This document shows, in pieces, positions 1 through 11,962 of a DNA stretch of 64,000 bases. The stretch comes from Campanula takesimana (taxonomy: Eukaryota > Streptophyta > Magnoliopsida > Asterales > Campanulaceae): NCBI GenBank assembly GCA_026119855.1, contig JAOWBW010000364.1, positions 1,082,218 to 1,146,217 on the forward strand. Reading direction: 5' to 3'. The translations under genes and the position numbers were made by a program. Below the pieces are notes generated by a model. It made no database searches. It had not been told where the DNA came from and was given only the letters and a program-made list of their open reading frames with translations. Numbering within the stretch: position 1 is the stretch's first letter; each line of letters opens with the position of its first letter.

Positions 1-1285
1 CCTTCGCAAGTACTTAAGAATCGTCTTGACTGCAATCCAATGATTTTCACCAGGATTTGATTGATATCTACTCGTCATGCTCAAAGCATACGAGACATCG
101 GGTCTAGTACATATCATGGCATACATGATTGATCCAATTGCGGAAGCATATGGAATCCCAATCATTCTCTTTACGCTCATCAGTTGTCTTAGGACACTGA
201 TTCTTGCTTAGAGTTATGCCATGTCCTACTGGCAAATTTCCTCTCTTAGAGTTTTCCATGCAGAATCTCTTAAGAACTTTGTCAATATATGTATCTTGAC
301 TTAAACCAATCAATTTCTTGGATCTATCACGATAGATCCTAATGCCAAGGATATAAGCGGCTTCTCCCATATCTTTCATAGAGAAACATTTTCCTAACCA
401 AGTCTTTACAGACTGCAGTGCGGGAATGTCGTTTCCTATGATCAATATGTCATCAACATATAGTACCAGAAATAATACTACGCTCCCACTAATCTTCTTG
501 TAAACGCAAGGTTCATCTTCGTTCTTGATGAAGCCAAACTCTTTGACCGATTCATCAAATCGAAGATTCCAACTCCTAGAGGCTTGCTTCAATCCATAAA
601 TGGATCGTTGCAATTTGCATACTTTGTTAGAATTTTCTGGAATTACAAAACCTTCAGGTTGTGTCATGTAAACATCCTCAAGTAAGTTCCCGTTAAGGAA
701 CGCTGTTTTGACATCCATTTGCCATATCTCATAGTCAAAATATGCGGCTATGGCAAGTAAAATTCTTATAGACTTGATCATTGCTACGGGCGAAAAGGTT
801 TCATCATAGTCGATTCCATGAATCTGCCTATAGCCTTTCGCTACAAGTCTAGCTTTATAAGTATGCACCTTTCCATCCATGTCAGTTTTCTTTTTGAAAA
901 CCCATTTGCATCCTATGGTTTTTACACCTTCGGACGCATCAATCAAGTTCCAAACTTGATTATCATACATGGATTTAATTTCAGATTCCATGGCTCCAAG
1001 CCATTTATCTGAATCAGGAGCGGACATCGCTTCTTGGTAGGAAGTAGGTTCGTCATCAACTATGACTTCTACTTCATTGCTATCCGTCATGAGAAATCCA
1101 TATCTCTCAGGTTCAGATCGCACCCTACCAGTTCTGCGAGGAACTTGAGTATTCTGAGTAGGTTCTACAACTCTTTGTGAAACTTGTTCAGATCCAACAT
1201 TTTGTTCCATGTAATTTTCGGGTTCTCGAATTTCTTCGAGATTAATTTTACTCCCACTAATTCCTTTGGAGAGAAAACTCTTTCT
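1..1285 (-). pseudogene. copia A reverse transcriptase (and start of RNase H), frameshifted
   Basis: The ORF 1210-104 is a Ty1/copia-type RT (RVT_2 family). It contains the motifs YKARLVAKGY, DVKTAFLNG and the catalytic LYVDDILI, so the polymerase active-site aspartates are intact here, unlike in copy C. RT copies the element RNA into DNA inside cytoplasmic virus-like particles. Reading is lost near position 170, where A has one extra base compared with C (adenine run near GAGCGTAAAGAG on the minus strand); the frame then continues in positions 1-103 towards RNase H. Upstream, near 1277, another one-base insertion in a T run separates this frame from the integrase part. These breaks make it a pseudogene. 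Confidence 0.92.
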
Positions 1286-2650
1286 CTAGAAAGGTACCAT
1301 GACGGGCAACAAACACTTTGTTTTCCGTGCGGTTGTAAAAGTAATAACCTTAGTTTCCTTAGGGTAACCAACGAAAATACATTTATCAGATTTAGGTGTG
1401 AGTTTGTCAGATATGAGCTTCTTAACAAATGCTTCACAACCCCAAATCTTCATGAAAGACAAACTAGGTTTTCTTCCAGTCCACATCTCATGTGGAGTCT
1501 TTGGAACAGATTTTGTTGGAACATATTTAGTGTCAGTGCAGCAGTTTCTAGTGCATGTCCCCAAAAGGTTAAAGGAAGATCAACTTGACTCATCATGGAG
1601 CGGACCATATCCAATAAAGTCCTATTTCTTCGTTCGGACACACCATTCCATTGTGGTGTCCCAGGTGGAGTTAATTGTGAAACAATTCCACAATCTTTCA
1701 GATGATTGTCAAATTCTTGGCTTAAATATTCTCCACCACGATCTGATCGAAGTGCTTTAATAGTTTTGCCAAGTTGATTTTGTACTTCATTTTGAAATAT
1801 TCTAAATATCTCAAAAGAATCACTTTTATGTTTCATTAAGTAGACATAGCCATATCTACTAAAATCATCAGTAAAAGTTATAAAGTATTGATATCCTCCC
1901 CTAGCATTGCAACTCATTGGTCCACACACATCAGTATGTATGAGGGCCAATAAGTCATTGGCCCTTTCACTACTCTTAGTAAAAGGTGCCTTAGTCATCT
2001 TTCCAAGTAAACATGACTCACAAGTTTCATATGATTCAAAATCATGTGAATCTAGAAGTCCGTCCCCATGGAGTTTTGAGATACGCTTCTCATTAATATG
2101 ACCAAGACGGCAATGCCACAAACAAGTATGATTTACATCATCATTAGGTTTGGATTTCTTATTTATATTATAAACATTCTCATTATTCCCACTTTCAACA
2201 TCAAGAACACAAAGGCCATTAAATGAAACATGCAGTACAATAAAGCATATCATTTAAATAAATATAAAACTTCTTATTTTCAATAAGAAACTTAAAACCT
2301 TCATTATCCAAACAAGAAATTGAAATAATATTTCTACTTAAATCCGGAACGTAATAACAATTGTTCAAAACAAGAATTAATCCGCTAGGTAAAATGACAT
2401 CATATGTTCCTACGGCTAATGCAGCAACTCTTGCTCCATTCCCCACGCGTAGGTCCACTTCGCCATCTTTAAGTAGCCTTCTATTCCTTAGTCCCTGCAC
2501 ATTTAAACAAATGTGAGATCCACATCCAGTATCTAATACCCAGGAGCTAGAAGTAGAAAGTAGAATATCTATAACATAGATACCTGAAGTAGATGCAGTC
2601 CCACCGCTCTTCTTCTTCTTCTTTAACTCTTCCTTGTAAACCTTGCAATT
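1286..2650 (-). pseudogene. copia A protease and integrase region, frameshifted
   Basis: On the minus strand this continues the gag frame after the zinc knuckle. It shows a retropepsin-like SSSWVLDTGCGSH (near 2520-2550), then the GAG-pre-integrase zinc-binding segment (WHCRLGHINEKR ... CESC), then the integrase core (HTDVCGP, FTDDFSRYGYVYL, SDRGGEY, NGVSERRNRT), where the D, D and E catalytic positions are visible. Integrase joins element DNA to the host chromosome. The frame is broken near 2228 (an extra T compared with C; ORF 2500-2219 stops there) and again near 1530, where ORF 2253-1450 and ORF 1564-1286 overlap. The part from 1286 to 1437 matches the linker between integrase and RT. Confidence 0.9.
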
Positions 2651-3448
2651 TCATTTCCAATGTCCAATCTCATTGCAGTGGAAACAAATTGCATCCTTTT
2701 GGGAAGCAGGTTTAGCCACATTAGCTTTGGCAAAAATTGCCTTGCTAATCTTGGGTTTGACAACTTTTGCCTTACCCTTTCCTTTGCCTTTTTGGCCCTT
2801 TCCTTCCTTAGACACAATGAGTACAGGAGTGGTCTCTTTACCGATTTTCTTTTCTGCCTGCTTAAGCATCCCATGCAATTCAGACATAGTCTTATCCATC
2901 CCTTGCATATTAAAGTTCATGACGAACTGATTATAGCTTTTGGGCAATGAATTAAGAATAAAATCGGTAGCCAACTCAATCTCAATTGGATGGCCAAGCC
3001 TCTCTAGTTTCTCAAAGTAAGCCTTCATTTTCAAAATATGAGGGCTCACAGACTGTCCTTCGCTCATCTTGCATGAGACTATGGCAGCTATGGTGTCGAA
3101 CCTCTCTTGCCTTGCTTGTTCTTGGAACATATCTTTCAATGTAGCAGCAAGGTCAAATGCTTCCAAGTGTTCAAGAATCTTCTGAAGTTCTGAACACATA
3201 GCCGCAAGCATAAGACAACCCACCTCACGAGAATCATTCACATGTTTCTTGTAGGCGTTTCTCTCATCCTTGGGTGCATTAGAAGCAGGTTCTTCTTCAG
3301 GAACGGGCTCATCATGAATATAGAGCTTATCCTCATGCTTTAGAACAATTCTAAGGCTACGGATCCAATCCGTATAGTTAGCTCCATCTTCTTGAAGTTT
3401 CTCCTTCTCAAGGATAGATCGCAGTGATAAATTTGTATTCTGAGCCAT
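2651..3448 (-). pseudogene. copia A gag, stopped in the zinc knuckle
   Basis: The minus-strand ORF starts with ATG at 3448 (MAQNTNLSLRS) and gives 265 residues. The first two thirds match the capsid-like UBN2/retrotran_gag type found in copia elements. A basic, Lys-Gly-rich stretch precedes a CCHC knuckle that begins CFHCNEIGHWK. The last cysteine is cut off by a TGA at 2653-2651. Copy C has an arginine codon (CGC) at the same place, so this is most simply a CGA to TGA change at a CpG. After the stop the same frame reads on through the rest of the knuckle and into protease, so a full Gag-Pol polyprotein once existed. Gag would form the particle and bind RNA. Confidence 0.9.
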
Positions 3449-4913
3449 TATCTACAATTATGCAAACATATAATTAAATATGAGTACCAACTTAATTAAA
3501 GATATTAAATTAATAGTATTTTACAAATACTCCCACTAAATTATATAACCTTCATATACATCCAATGTATAATATAATTTGAATGGGCTAAGATCCATAT
3601 TTCACTTAACTTTGAGTCGGCTAGGGCACGACTGCTCAAAAATAAGTTATTTAGGTAGACAACTCCTTGTCAATCATATCGTATATGACTCTTAGATCTT
3701 TTATGAGATTTTAGATATCGTATATCTAACATGTTTTAATCTCATTTGTGTCTTAGGCCCAAAACTGTTTTGATAGCCTAATTAAGTTAAACCATTTTAA
3801 ACGTATAGGAATCACTGTTTCCTCATCTTGCTCATAAATGGATAGAATCAATGCACCTACGCTAGGGCGTAACCCACACAAAAACTACCCACGTACTCAC
3901 AAGTGTTTTAATCATGGATTGACACGGAACTTAAATTTTAAAGAAGGTTCATGACATATAGCATGGTCAATGTTTATAGTCACATAATATAAACACATAA
4001 AGCAACGGTTAATAATTTAACTAATCTCATTAATTAAATTAAGATTTCATGTGATTGATTTATGGAGATAAATTCTTTAACACATTATTGAGAGCACGAT
4101 TGTACGGTCGAAACTAAGCCAGAAGGCATCCACAATCCCGTACCAAATTTAGAAACTAGAAGGAACAACTATGTAAGGTCGAAACTAAGCCAATAGGCAT
4201 CCACAATCCCTTACATAAAGTAACTCGATTCTAAATTCTTTTGTCCCATCAATTCATTACTTTGACCTTGACATTTGTTTTCAGGAAACACGGTTTCTCA
4301 AACCAGCCATCTGACAAACAAATTCAATCCAAAGTGATTTTAAACAGCCATTTAATTTCAGGAAACACGGTTTCTTAAACCAGCCATCTGAAAAACAAAC
4401 TCTGTCCAAAATCAACCTGCTCGGCCGAGTCCTTTGAAGTGCTCGGCCAAGCGCCTCTGTGTTCCAGAAAACCCTTTGCTTCTGACGACTCTGCTCGGCC
4501 GAGTCTTATAGACTGCTCGGCCGAGCACCACGAACAGAACAGTTTTTCTTGTCGAATTTTAATTCTAAGATTGCTTTCCCGATTCATTAGGATTTGGTGT
4601 TCATAATGATCATATCATCATGTTCATCAAAACCTTGAATAAACGATTTATTCATGAATCAAAGATCATCAACAAATCAATCCAATTAATTTTTGATAAT
4701 CTAAAGGAACATAATAATCAAATTATTATTGCAATCGTAGATCCCACATAACGTATTTAAACGGTGCGATTTTATGATTTCAATATATCTCATATACAAA
4801 CATAAAACTCAGATCACATAAACATCTTGAATCCAAATTCACATAGCATGCCAAAACATATAATCCAATTATATCATTAACATGTTATTATTAAAATAAT
4901 CATGATGAACGGG
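3449..4913 (-). other. copia A 5' leader between PBS and gag
   Basis: About 1.46 kb of AT-rich non-coding sequence. It holds two pairs of imperfect direct duplications: GAAACCGTGTTTCCTGAAA words (near 4285-4310 and 4353-4380) and GGATGCCTTTTGGCTTAGTTTCGA words (near 4105-4130 and 4175-4205), all read on the minus strand. Two GC-rich cassettes with the palindrome CTCGGCCGAG lie at 4418-4455 and 4490-4530. Same arrangement as in the leader of copy C. Confidence 0.8.
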
Positions 4914-4925
4914 GCTCTGATACCA
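4914..4925 (-). other. copia A primer binding site (initiator Met tRNA type)
   Basis: The minus strand reads TGGTATCAGAGC one base inside the LTR end. This is the standard plant copia PBS, complementary to the 3' end of the initiator methionine tRNA. Confidence 0.95.
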
Positions 4926-4926
4926 C

Positions 4927-6370
4927 TGTTGGGTTTTGTGCAAACATGCGCAGCGGAATGAAACCCAAAAGCCTAGATCCGATCACGATGATTAAATTAA
5001 TATGGAGATGAATTTAGAACACTAACCGTGACAGAGCTATAAAATTCTGAGATCTTCAATCTTTGTTCTTCGCGCTTCTTCGAATCACGAACGTAGGAAC
5101 GACCGCAAAACTTGGATCACGAACTTTGAAGGAGTTGATGCCAACGCCCTCTATGTTTATCCACACGCGAACGAATTTCAAGAACGATTCTTGAACCGGA
5201 TTGCTAGACCCAATAGAAACTCTTTCTACTTTGAAGGCTATATGGAAAATCAATGTTCTTGTTCTTGAGGAAGAAGAAGAACTTGTTTTTCTCTCTCTCG
5301 GAGGCTATCTAATTGATATGGAATCAATACATACTGATAAGGTCATTGTTAGAGGTTTATATACTTATTAGTCCTAAACTGTTTAGGAGAAATAGGTTAA
5401 AACCCGTCACAACACGAAATCAGTTTTTGGGCCCGAACAGGGCCTGCTCGGCCGAGTCCTTTAAGGTGCTCGGCCGAGCACCTTTGCTCCAAAAAATCTG
5501 ACCTTCTGATTTCCCATGCTCGGCTGAGTCATATGAGGTGCTCGGCCGAGCACCATCAGAATTCTGATTTTAGCCTTTTGAACAATTCGTCTTTTTGTGT
5601 GTGACCCCATAGGATTATATTAAGTTGGCAATGAGCCCAAACACATTTGTGCTCATAAATCATGAGCGGACTCTAGCAAGCCATCATGACTACCCAATTA
5701 ATATAACTTGTATAAGTTCGTGAATCCTTTATAGAACATATTACAATCTTTTGTTTCACGATGTCTATTGAACGTAAGCCATGGTCAATGGTCAACTTAC
5801 AATGTTCAATGCTTTCTCGATCCAGAATGTATTGATAGTACAAATCTTATTTGAGCACGGCCATGCATTTCATCAACACCATTCTTCGAGTGGCCAAAGC
5901 TTGACATCTCTCTTTTACGAGGAACAAATCCCTTCTTGATTTATTACCTTTCCCTACATGAATCCGATTACGCCAATCACATTCTTTATAGCTACCCGAT
6001 TAGGGGTAACGTTTGAATATGTCAAACGTAATGTTCATCAAGTGGAAGACTGTGATAATCTCAGGTCTAAAGATTCCAGTAATATAACTATGTGAGACTT
6101 AATTATGACATTGTGACCATGACATAAATCTCATATGGGTCAGTCCAGTATTTGGTCTCCAACAAATACCCATAAGTTTAATTGTATCCCATACACCATA
6201 ATCATCATATGATTATCCATTAAACTTATACTAACAATTAATCATAATTATCAGGGACGGGGATTATTATAATAAACATGCAAAGGATATAATAATCAAA
6301 CATTCAATATCATTAATATTAATAACATTAATCGTTTTACAAAACGTGCCTAGAGCATACAACACCAACA
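4927..6370 (-). repeat. 5' LTR of copia A
   Basis: 1444 bp with TG...CA ends (minus strand TGTTGGTGTTG ... AAAACCCAACA). It matches both LTRs of copia C. A TATA-like box TATATAAA lies at 5363-5356 (minus). Upstream of it, 5446-5484 and 5517-5555, are two GC-rich cassettes built on CTCGGCCGAG. It bounds the PBS on one side and element B on the other. Confidence 0.93.
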
Positions 6371-6868
6371 GATCAAATCTTGGATGATGCTACGGAGGAC
6401 AAAGCATTCCTCAGTAAGATGGCCACTATGTTGGTGGTAGCCATAATATTTGTGTTGGGCATGGTTGGCGTTGATCGTCTTGGGTTGGTACCCTTGTAAA
6501 GGCTTGATCTTTTTTCTTGCCACCAAAGTTTCAAATGCTTCGGCTTGGGTTACTCCTAGGAGAGGAGTGAAAACTCAGTTGTTGGCGGCACCTTTTCGAC
6601 TTTTGAGGGGTGGGCCACTTAGGCATGTTTTACCATTGGAATTTGCCTTGTTGTCGGTGAACTCTTGCAGATGGGCCTTGAGTTCGGAAATCTCTTCCTT
6701 GTGAATTCTCCTTTTGAGATCAAAATGGGCTTACTACTAATCGTCTTTTCGGCGGGCATCCTCGGCAAGTCTATCCATATGTTCCCCCATGGCTCTCATT
6801 ATGTTGAAAAGCCTTTCGTTGGACACGAAAATGTTCTCACCCTTGTTGTTGTTGCCGTTTGAGACCAT
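6371..6868 (-). pseudogene. element B gag-like gene, 5' fragment
   Basis: The minus strand starts with ATG at 6868 and reads about 40 residues (MVSNGNNNKGENI ... EDARRKDD), followed by three consecutive stop codons, then the same frame resumes with the coiled-coil-like KEEISELKAHLQE. It is the counterpart of the gag-like ORF of D at 17800. Element A interrupts it at 6371, within sequence that matches D near 18285. The product has no recognisable catalytic motif; the function as Gag is inferred from its position after the PBS. Confidence 0.75.
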
Positions 6869-8095
6869 TAGACCTATTGGAAGAACACAATTGATCTTAG
6901 GATGGCCTCACAAACACCTTTTGAGTAAAATAATTTCACCCACAAACAAGAGAAAAGACTCAACCACATAAAGAAAAAGATTTTTTTTTTATTATTTTAT
7001 TTACAAAAGTCGGAAGGACGGAGTCCTTTTTGGAGTTTCTAGAAAAATAGTGGAATCGTCACACTAGTATATAGACCTTCTCGCGGTCCCATATACTCAT
7101 CGGATTCCACACGCTTGTGATACCTACATGTGACAGGATTAAACAAAATTAATGTCATAAAGCATACATGCGGGGATGGATTTTTTATTTTCGACCATAA
7201 TAACCACTTGGGGACGGAGTTTTATTTCGTCCATAATAACCACTTGTTTCTTTTGGAAACGGCATGTATGATTTGATGACATTAGTTTAGGGGAAAATCT
7301 CGACACATGAAAACCGACTTGGTCACGGAGTGTTAGACCCTAACTAGAATTGTGTTGACTTGTGCTCGGCGAAAGAGAGGCTTAAAGTCACCTCCGGCAT
7401 GTAGTCATGAACTATGCCATGGGATGAGGTTTACCGCTTTGAGAGAGTCAAGGTCGGGTGGAGCTTGAAACTCTCTAGGACGGGCCTTGACGGGTTTGGA
7501 GTTATGGACTTGTGCGACTCGATAGTGAGCAATTCATAGGAATATGTGCATGTAGTGTGAGGTCAAGCCAAGTGATTTTTTTTTTTTTTTTTTCAAATAA
7601 ATAAAAAACAAAATAAACACATATTTACAACTTTTGAATCACCCGTGTGACCGATAAAATAAACAGAAAGTAAAATCATTCATGTGTAGGCCCAGTGCCC
7701 ACACACTGTCAAAACTGCTCTGTTTCTATGCACTGTTCTATTCTGGAAATGCGCCCAGAAGCGCACGCATTGGGCTACCTACTCAGGAGGCGCGCGCGTG
7801 AGTGGAAGAGGGGCTGGGGCACCCGCTTCTGGGTTAAAACCTGCAAATCAGTGGGTTCAAGGGACTGCCTTGACCCTAAATAATAAAATTTCCCCTGCAG
7901 TAATTGTTAGCACAGAAACATGGAATTGAAGGACGAGATGAGAGGCGGGCGATTCTGGTAATTGGGTTTGGACGCGTGCGCTTTAGGCCCAAGAAGGCCA
8001 GAGGCGCGCGCTTCCAACCCTTTTTACCAGAATGCCTAGAAAACAGAATAAAAGAACACCAAAAGCAGAAACGCAAGTTTAACCCTCTAAATTAT
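6869..8095 (-). other. element B 5' leader
   Basis: Non-coding. It contains a poly-T run at 7569-7591, and GC-rich words (GCGCGCG type) at 7747-7800 and 7968-8012 like those of the LTR. It corresponds to 16601-17799 in D. I see no gene. Confidence 0.7.
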
Positions 8096-8112
8096 CCCCA
8101 GCAGAGTCGCCA
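8096..8112 (-). other. element B primer binding site
   Basis: The minus strand reads TGGCGACTCTGCTGGGG, one base after the LTR end. The same word is the PBS of F, and a mutated form is in D. Ogre/Tat gypsy elements are reported to use an Arg tRNA; I could not verify the tRNA here. Confidence 0.8.
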
Positions 8113-8113
8113 C

Positions 8114-9292
8114 TGTAGATACCCCGGAAAAACCCACTAATTTGCTAGAGCGGTGGAAGGATCCTAGGATGTCTAACTTGTTTTAATTGTAGAGTCGCCA
8201 CCTATGTTATTGAGGAAACATAAGAAAAACCTAGAAATAGCCTAATTTATGTATAAAACCAGAGATTCGGGAAGAGAAGGGTTCGGGGGTTAGGTGACGG
8301 AGTGGGGAGTACTTAAACACCCACTCCGCCCTACTTACGCGGGTCTTGCTACTAAAGGTGTTCTAATGCTAAAAAGTCCTTCAATTTATTAATAGTGCTA
8401 ACAATTATAATGTAAAGAAAATGGGAATTACAAAGGGAAATAAAAGAGATTTTTTTTATTGATTTTTATGCTAAAGATTACATTAAGAGAAGAAGAGTAA
8501 ATTAAACTAGAGATTGAAATGTAGGGAGATAACCTTAACCAACTTTAATGTAGTAAAGTGGTCATTTAGTCATGTCCCATTGATGGGGATTGCATACATT
8601 AAAAAGACATATATAAAATAAGAAAAAGAAGAAGTAAAGTTGTACCTTAAGAAAGAGGACTTCAAACTTTGACTTGAAAAGAGTATTGATGCTTGAGTTG
8701 TTGTTGTTGGGAGAATTCTTGTAAAGAGAATTCTTGAGAGAATTGTGTATAGTCTCTTTGTGAAGAAAGTTCAAGTCCTTTTCTAAGGTAGAAGGAGGGG
8801 GTTTATATAGGTGAAATTAGGAGGGAAATGTTGGAGGGAAAAGATGTTCAATCCATGTGAAATGGAATTGACCAATCAAAAATAAGATAAATAAAATAAA
8901 ATAATAAAAAAAATAAAATGTTTATTTTTAAGAGGATGCTAAAAATATGGGGTTGGGAGGTTACAAATAAAAAGGGTTTAAAGATGGAATAAAACATGTG
9001 ATGAAAAGAGGTGTTTGTGATCAAGAAAATGGAGGGAAAAGGCTGCAGTCCGGAAGCGCGCGAGTCCAGCTTTTGGGGTGAGACGTGCGCGCGGCCCGTT
9101 GACAGTGTCGGAGGCGCCCGCGGCAGAAAACGACATAATGACCCTAAAAGTTAAATCTGTTATGCAGTTTAGCCCCAAAACTAACGGAATCAGTTAGGAG
9201 CTTAATTGAAGTAACAGAAATAAACGAAAATAATTTAGATAAAATTACTATGTATGCAATCGGGGCGAGAGGTCTAAGGCGGGGTGTCTACA
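8114..9292 (-). repeat. 5' LTR of element B
   Basis: 1179 bp; plus-strand ends are TGTAGATACCCC and GGGGTGTCTACA. A TATA-like box (TATATAAA, minus) lies near 8806. GC-rich words (GAAGCGCGCG, GTGCGCGCGG, GGCGCCCGCGG) lie at 9051-9123, upstream of the TATA box. Near the U5 end, 8191-8201 holds a copy of the PBS word (minus GTGGCGACTCT), and 8298-8328 a 9-bp hairpin (CGGAGTGGG / CCCACTCCG). Confidence 0.9.
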
Positions 9293-10574
9293 GCTAGGAC
9301 CTCATAGGAATAAACAAAAATCTCTAAGACCAATCTTGAAATAAAAAAGAAGAAAGTTCTAGATCTCGCCAAGAGAAGCCGTACGGATGGTTTTGCCCCG
9401 GAGAGGCACCAGCCATACGGATGGTTTGGGACCTTCAGTCCCCTATAAATTAAGGCCCTTGCTGATCATTTCAGGGGGGAGAAATTAGTTCAGGATAGAG
9501 AAACCCTATCAAAATTACAGCAGAAACACAACACCATAAAACTTGAGTGAAAAGAGAGAGGAAGATATGCCAAAACAAAGATAGGTAAAGCCTCCTCCTC
9601 CCCATCTTCTCTCCATCTCATATCTCTTTTATTATCTTGTTTATATTGTTGTTCATTTACATGGTTGTCTCTTTTACATTCAAAAGTCTTTACATTAATG
9701 TAGTCTTATGAATTGGAACCAAGTCATGAGGTGATTCCATGATGCCCTCATACTTTATGTTTGATTAAGGGTTAAAATCAAATGATGATCATGACTTGTT
9801 ATGTTTATGTCTTTACTTCCATGCCTTTACTTTCATGTCTTTACTTTTGGCTTGGTGATCCATTGCACATATAGAGAGAGCCTTGTACATTTATCTTTAT
9901 CATCCAAAATTTGATTTAGCCTTAAAAATGTCACCTTTGGATGGTAAAGACTCAATCTTTATCCATCAAAAAGTTGATTTTGTTGTCCCAAAGATTTAAT
10001 CTTGGATGAATCATCCATTTGGATGTTAAAGTTTCAATCTTTACTCATCCAAACTGTTGTTTTGGCTCAAACCCATGTTCATCAACTTTCTTCAAATTTG
10101 TCCAATGATTACCTTGATCATCTCCAAAACCCTTGTTTTTGGTACCCAAATTGATGAACAAGAGCATAGGAATGTTGTTATCCATGTTTATGTATAATAC
10201 AATAAACTGCAAAGTCACATTTCTATCCAGTTTCAGCAGAATGCTCTGTTTCTGCCTGAAACTGGACTGTTTATAATAAATATGTAAAATCCCTGGACGA
10301 ACTTAACCATCCGTACGGATGGTTTGGTCAGAAAGGATTTATTTGTCTTTTAACCAGCTTCTGTTATGTTTCTTGCAGTTTAAACCTTTCTGTTAACTAG
10401 TCCGCCTTTTTTGTTAACTTTCAGTCCTTTTTTCCAAAATACACACACACACAGACATAGACACACACTTTATACGTTTTTTGTCTACAAAGTTAGGGAG
10501 ACTCAATTTATTCGAGGCGGATTGGGTGACTATGAAATGTTCTTCCCGACACGTAACCTGACCTCCGAACTCAC
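9293..10574 (+). repeat. LTR 'I', middle part (plus orientation)
   Basis: Sequence between B and copia C. It has a good TATA box (CCCTATAAATTAAGG) near 9441-9455 followed by transcribed-leader-like sequence, and repeated words around CCGTACGGATGG (9383, 9415, 10310). Joined across copia C with 27744-27867, it ends in CGGGTATCTTACA, much like the GGGGTATCTACA end of the B and D LTRs. I therefore read it as part of an LTR, or an LTR plus little else, belonging to a relative of B and D. The left end would be beyond the window. The assignment rests on end structure and TATA only. Confidence 0.5.
10570..10574. other. target site duplication of copia C (left copy)
   Basis: ctcac; repeated exactly at 27744-27748 on the other side of C. 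Confidence 0.93.
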
Positions 10575-11949
10575 TGTTTGGTGTTATATGCTCTAAGCAC
10601 GTTATGTGAACAATTAATGTTATCTCTTGATTATGTTTTAATAAAGATATTGAATGTTTGATTATTATATACTTTGCATGTTTATTATAATAATCCCCAT
10701 CCCTGATTATTATGATTAATTGTTAGTATAAGTTTAATAGATAATCATATGATGATTATGGTGTATGGGATACAATTAAACTTGTCGGTATTGTTGGAGA
10801 ACAAATACTGGACTGACCCATATGAGATTTATGTCATGGTCACAATGTCATAATTAACTCTCATATAGTTATATCACTGGAATCTTTAAGACCTGAGGTT
10901 ATTACAGTCTTTCACTTGATGAACATTACGTTTGACATATTCAAACGTTACCCCTAACCGGGTAGCTATAAAGAATATGATTGGCGTAATTGGAGTCATG
11001 TAGGGAAGATTAATAAGCCAAAAATGGATTTGTTCCTCGTTAAGAGAGATGTCAAGCTTTGGCCACTCGATGAATAGTATTGATGAAATGCATGGCCGTG
11101 CTCAAATAAGATTTTTCTTATCAATACATTCGGGATCAAGAAAGAATGAACTATGTAAATTGACCATTAACCATGGCTTACGTTCAATAGACATCTTGAA
11201 ACAAATATATTGTGATATGTTCTATGAAGGATTCACGAACTTTGACAAGTTATATTAATTGGGTAGTCATGATGGCTTGCTAGAGTCCGGTCATGATTTA
11301 TGAGTACAAATGTGTTTGGACTCATTGCCAACTTAATATAATCCTATGGGGTCACACACAAAAAAACGAATTGTTTAAAAGGCTAAAAATGACTTTCTGC
11401 TGGTGCTCGGCCGAGTACCTCAAAGGACTCGACCGAGCAGGGCCTGTTCCGGCCAGATTTCTTGATTTCGTATTGTGATGGGATTTAACTTATTTCTCCT
11501 AAAGGGTTTAGGTTTAATGAGTTTAAATACCTCTCGCAATACCCTAATCAGAAACTTTTGATAGTTGATCAATTAGAGTGCCTCCAAGAGAGAAAAATCT
11601 GTTCTTCTTCCCAAGAACAAGAACAATATTTTCATATAGCATTCATAATAGAAACGTGTTCTATTGGGTCTAGAAATCCGTATCAAGAATAGTTCTTAAG
11701 ATTCGTTCGCGTGTGGATAAACATAGAGGGCGTTGCTATCAAATCCTCCAAGTTCGTGATCCAAGCCTTGAGGTCGTGTTCCTGCGTTCGTGATTTCCAG
11801 AAGCGCGAAGAACAAAGATTGAAGATCTGAAAATTTTAAAGCATCACCGCGGTTAGTATTCTAATTTCATCTCCGTATTAATTTAATCATCTTGAATGGA
11901 TCTAGACTTTGAGTTTATTCCGCTGCGCATGTTTGCTCAAAACCCAACA
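10575..11949 (+). repeat. 5' LTR of copia C
   Basis: 1375 bp, TGTTTGGTGTTATATG ... CAAAACCCAACA. A TATA-like TTTAAATA lies at 11522-11529. It holds one GC-rich cassette (CTCGGCCGAG, 11403-11441), while the 3' LTR of the same element holds two; this explains most of the 70-bp length difference. Confidence 0.95.
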
Positions 11950-11950
11950 G

Positions 11951-11962
11951 TGGTATCAGAGC
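11951..11962 (+). other. copia C primer binding site
   Basis: TGGTATCAGAGC, one base after the LTR, complementary to initiator Met tRNA. Confidence 0.95.

Larger units (their letters stand above)
1..6370 (-). mobile_element. Ty1/copia element A, 5' LTR to RT (rest lies left of the window)
   Basis: Read on the minus strand, the order is 5' LTR (6370-4927), PBS, long leader, gag, protease, integrase, RT. This protease-integrase-RT order is the Ty1/copia order. The RNase H and 3' LTR lie beyond position 1. The outer end abuts gag-like sequence of element B, so A jumped into B; the candidate target duplication base set next to the LTR is gatca (6371-6375), whose partner is out of view. The polyprotein has an in-frame stop and at least four frameshifts, so it is inactive. 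A and C are copies of one family: their coding regions align closely codon by codon. Confidence 0.93.
6371..9292 (-). mobile_element. LTR element B (gypsy-like, gag-only type), 5' part
   Basis: Minus-strand element consisting of 5' LTR (9292-8114), PBS, leader and the start of a gag-like gene that is cut at 6371 by copia A. The sequence matches element D (15442-24322) in LTR, PBS, leader and gag, so B and D are one family. The remaining part must lie left of copia A, outside the window. No RT or integrase is visible. Confidence 0.88.
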
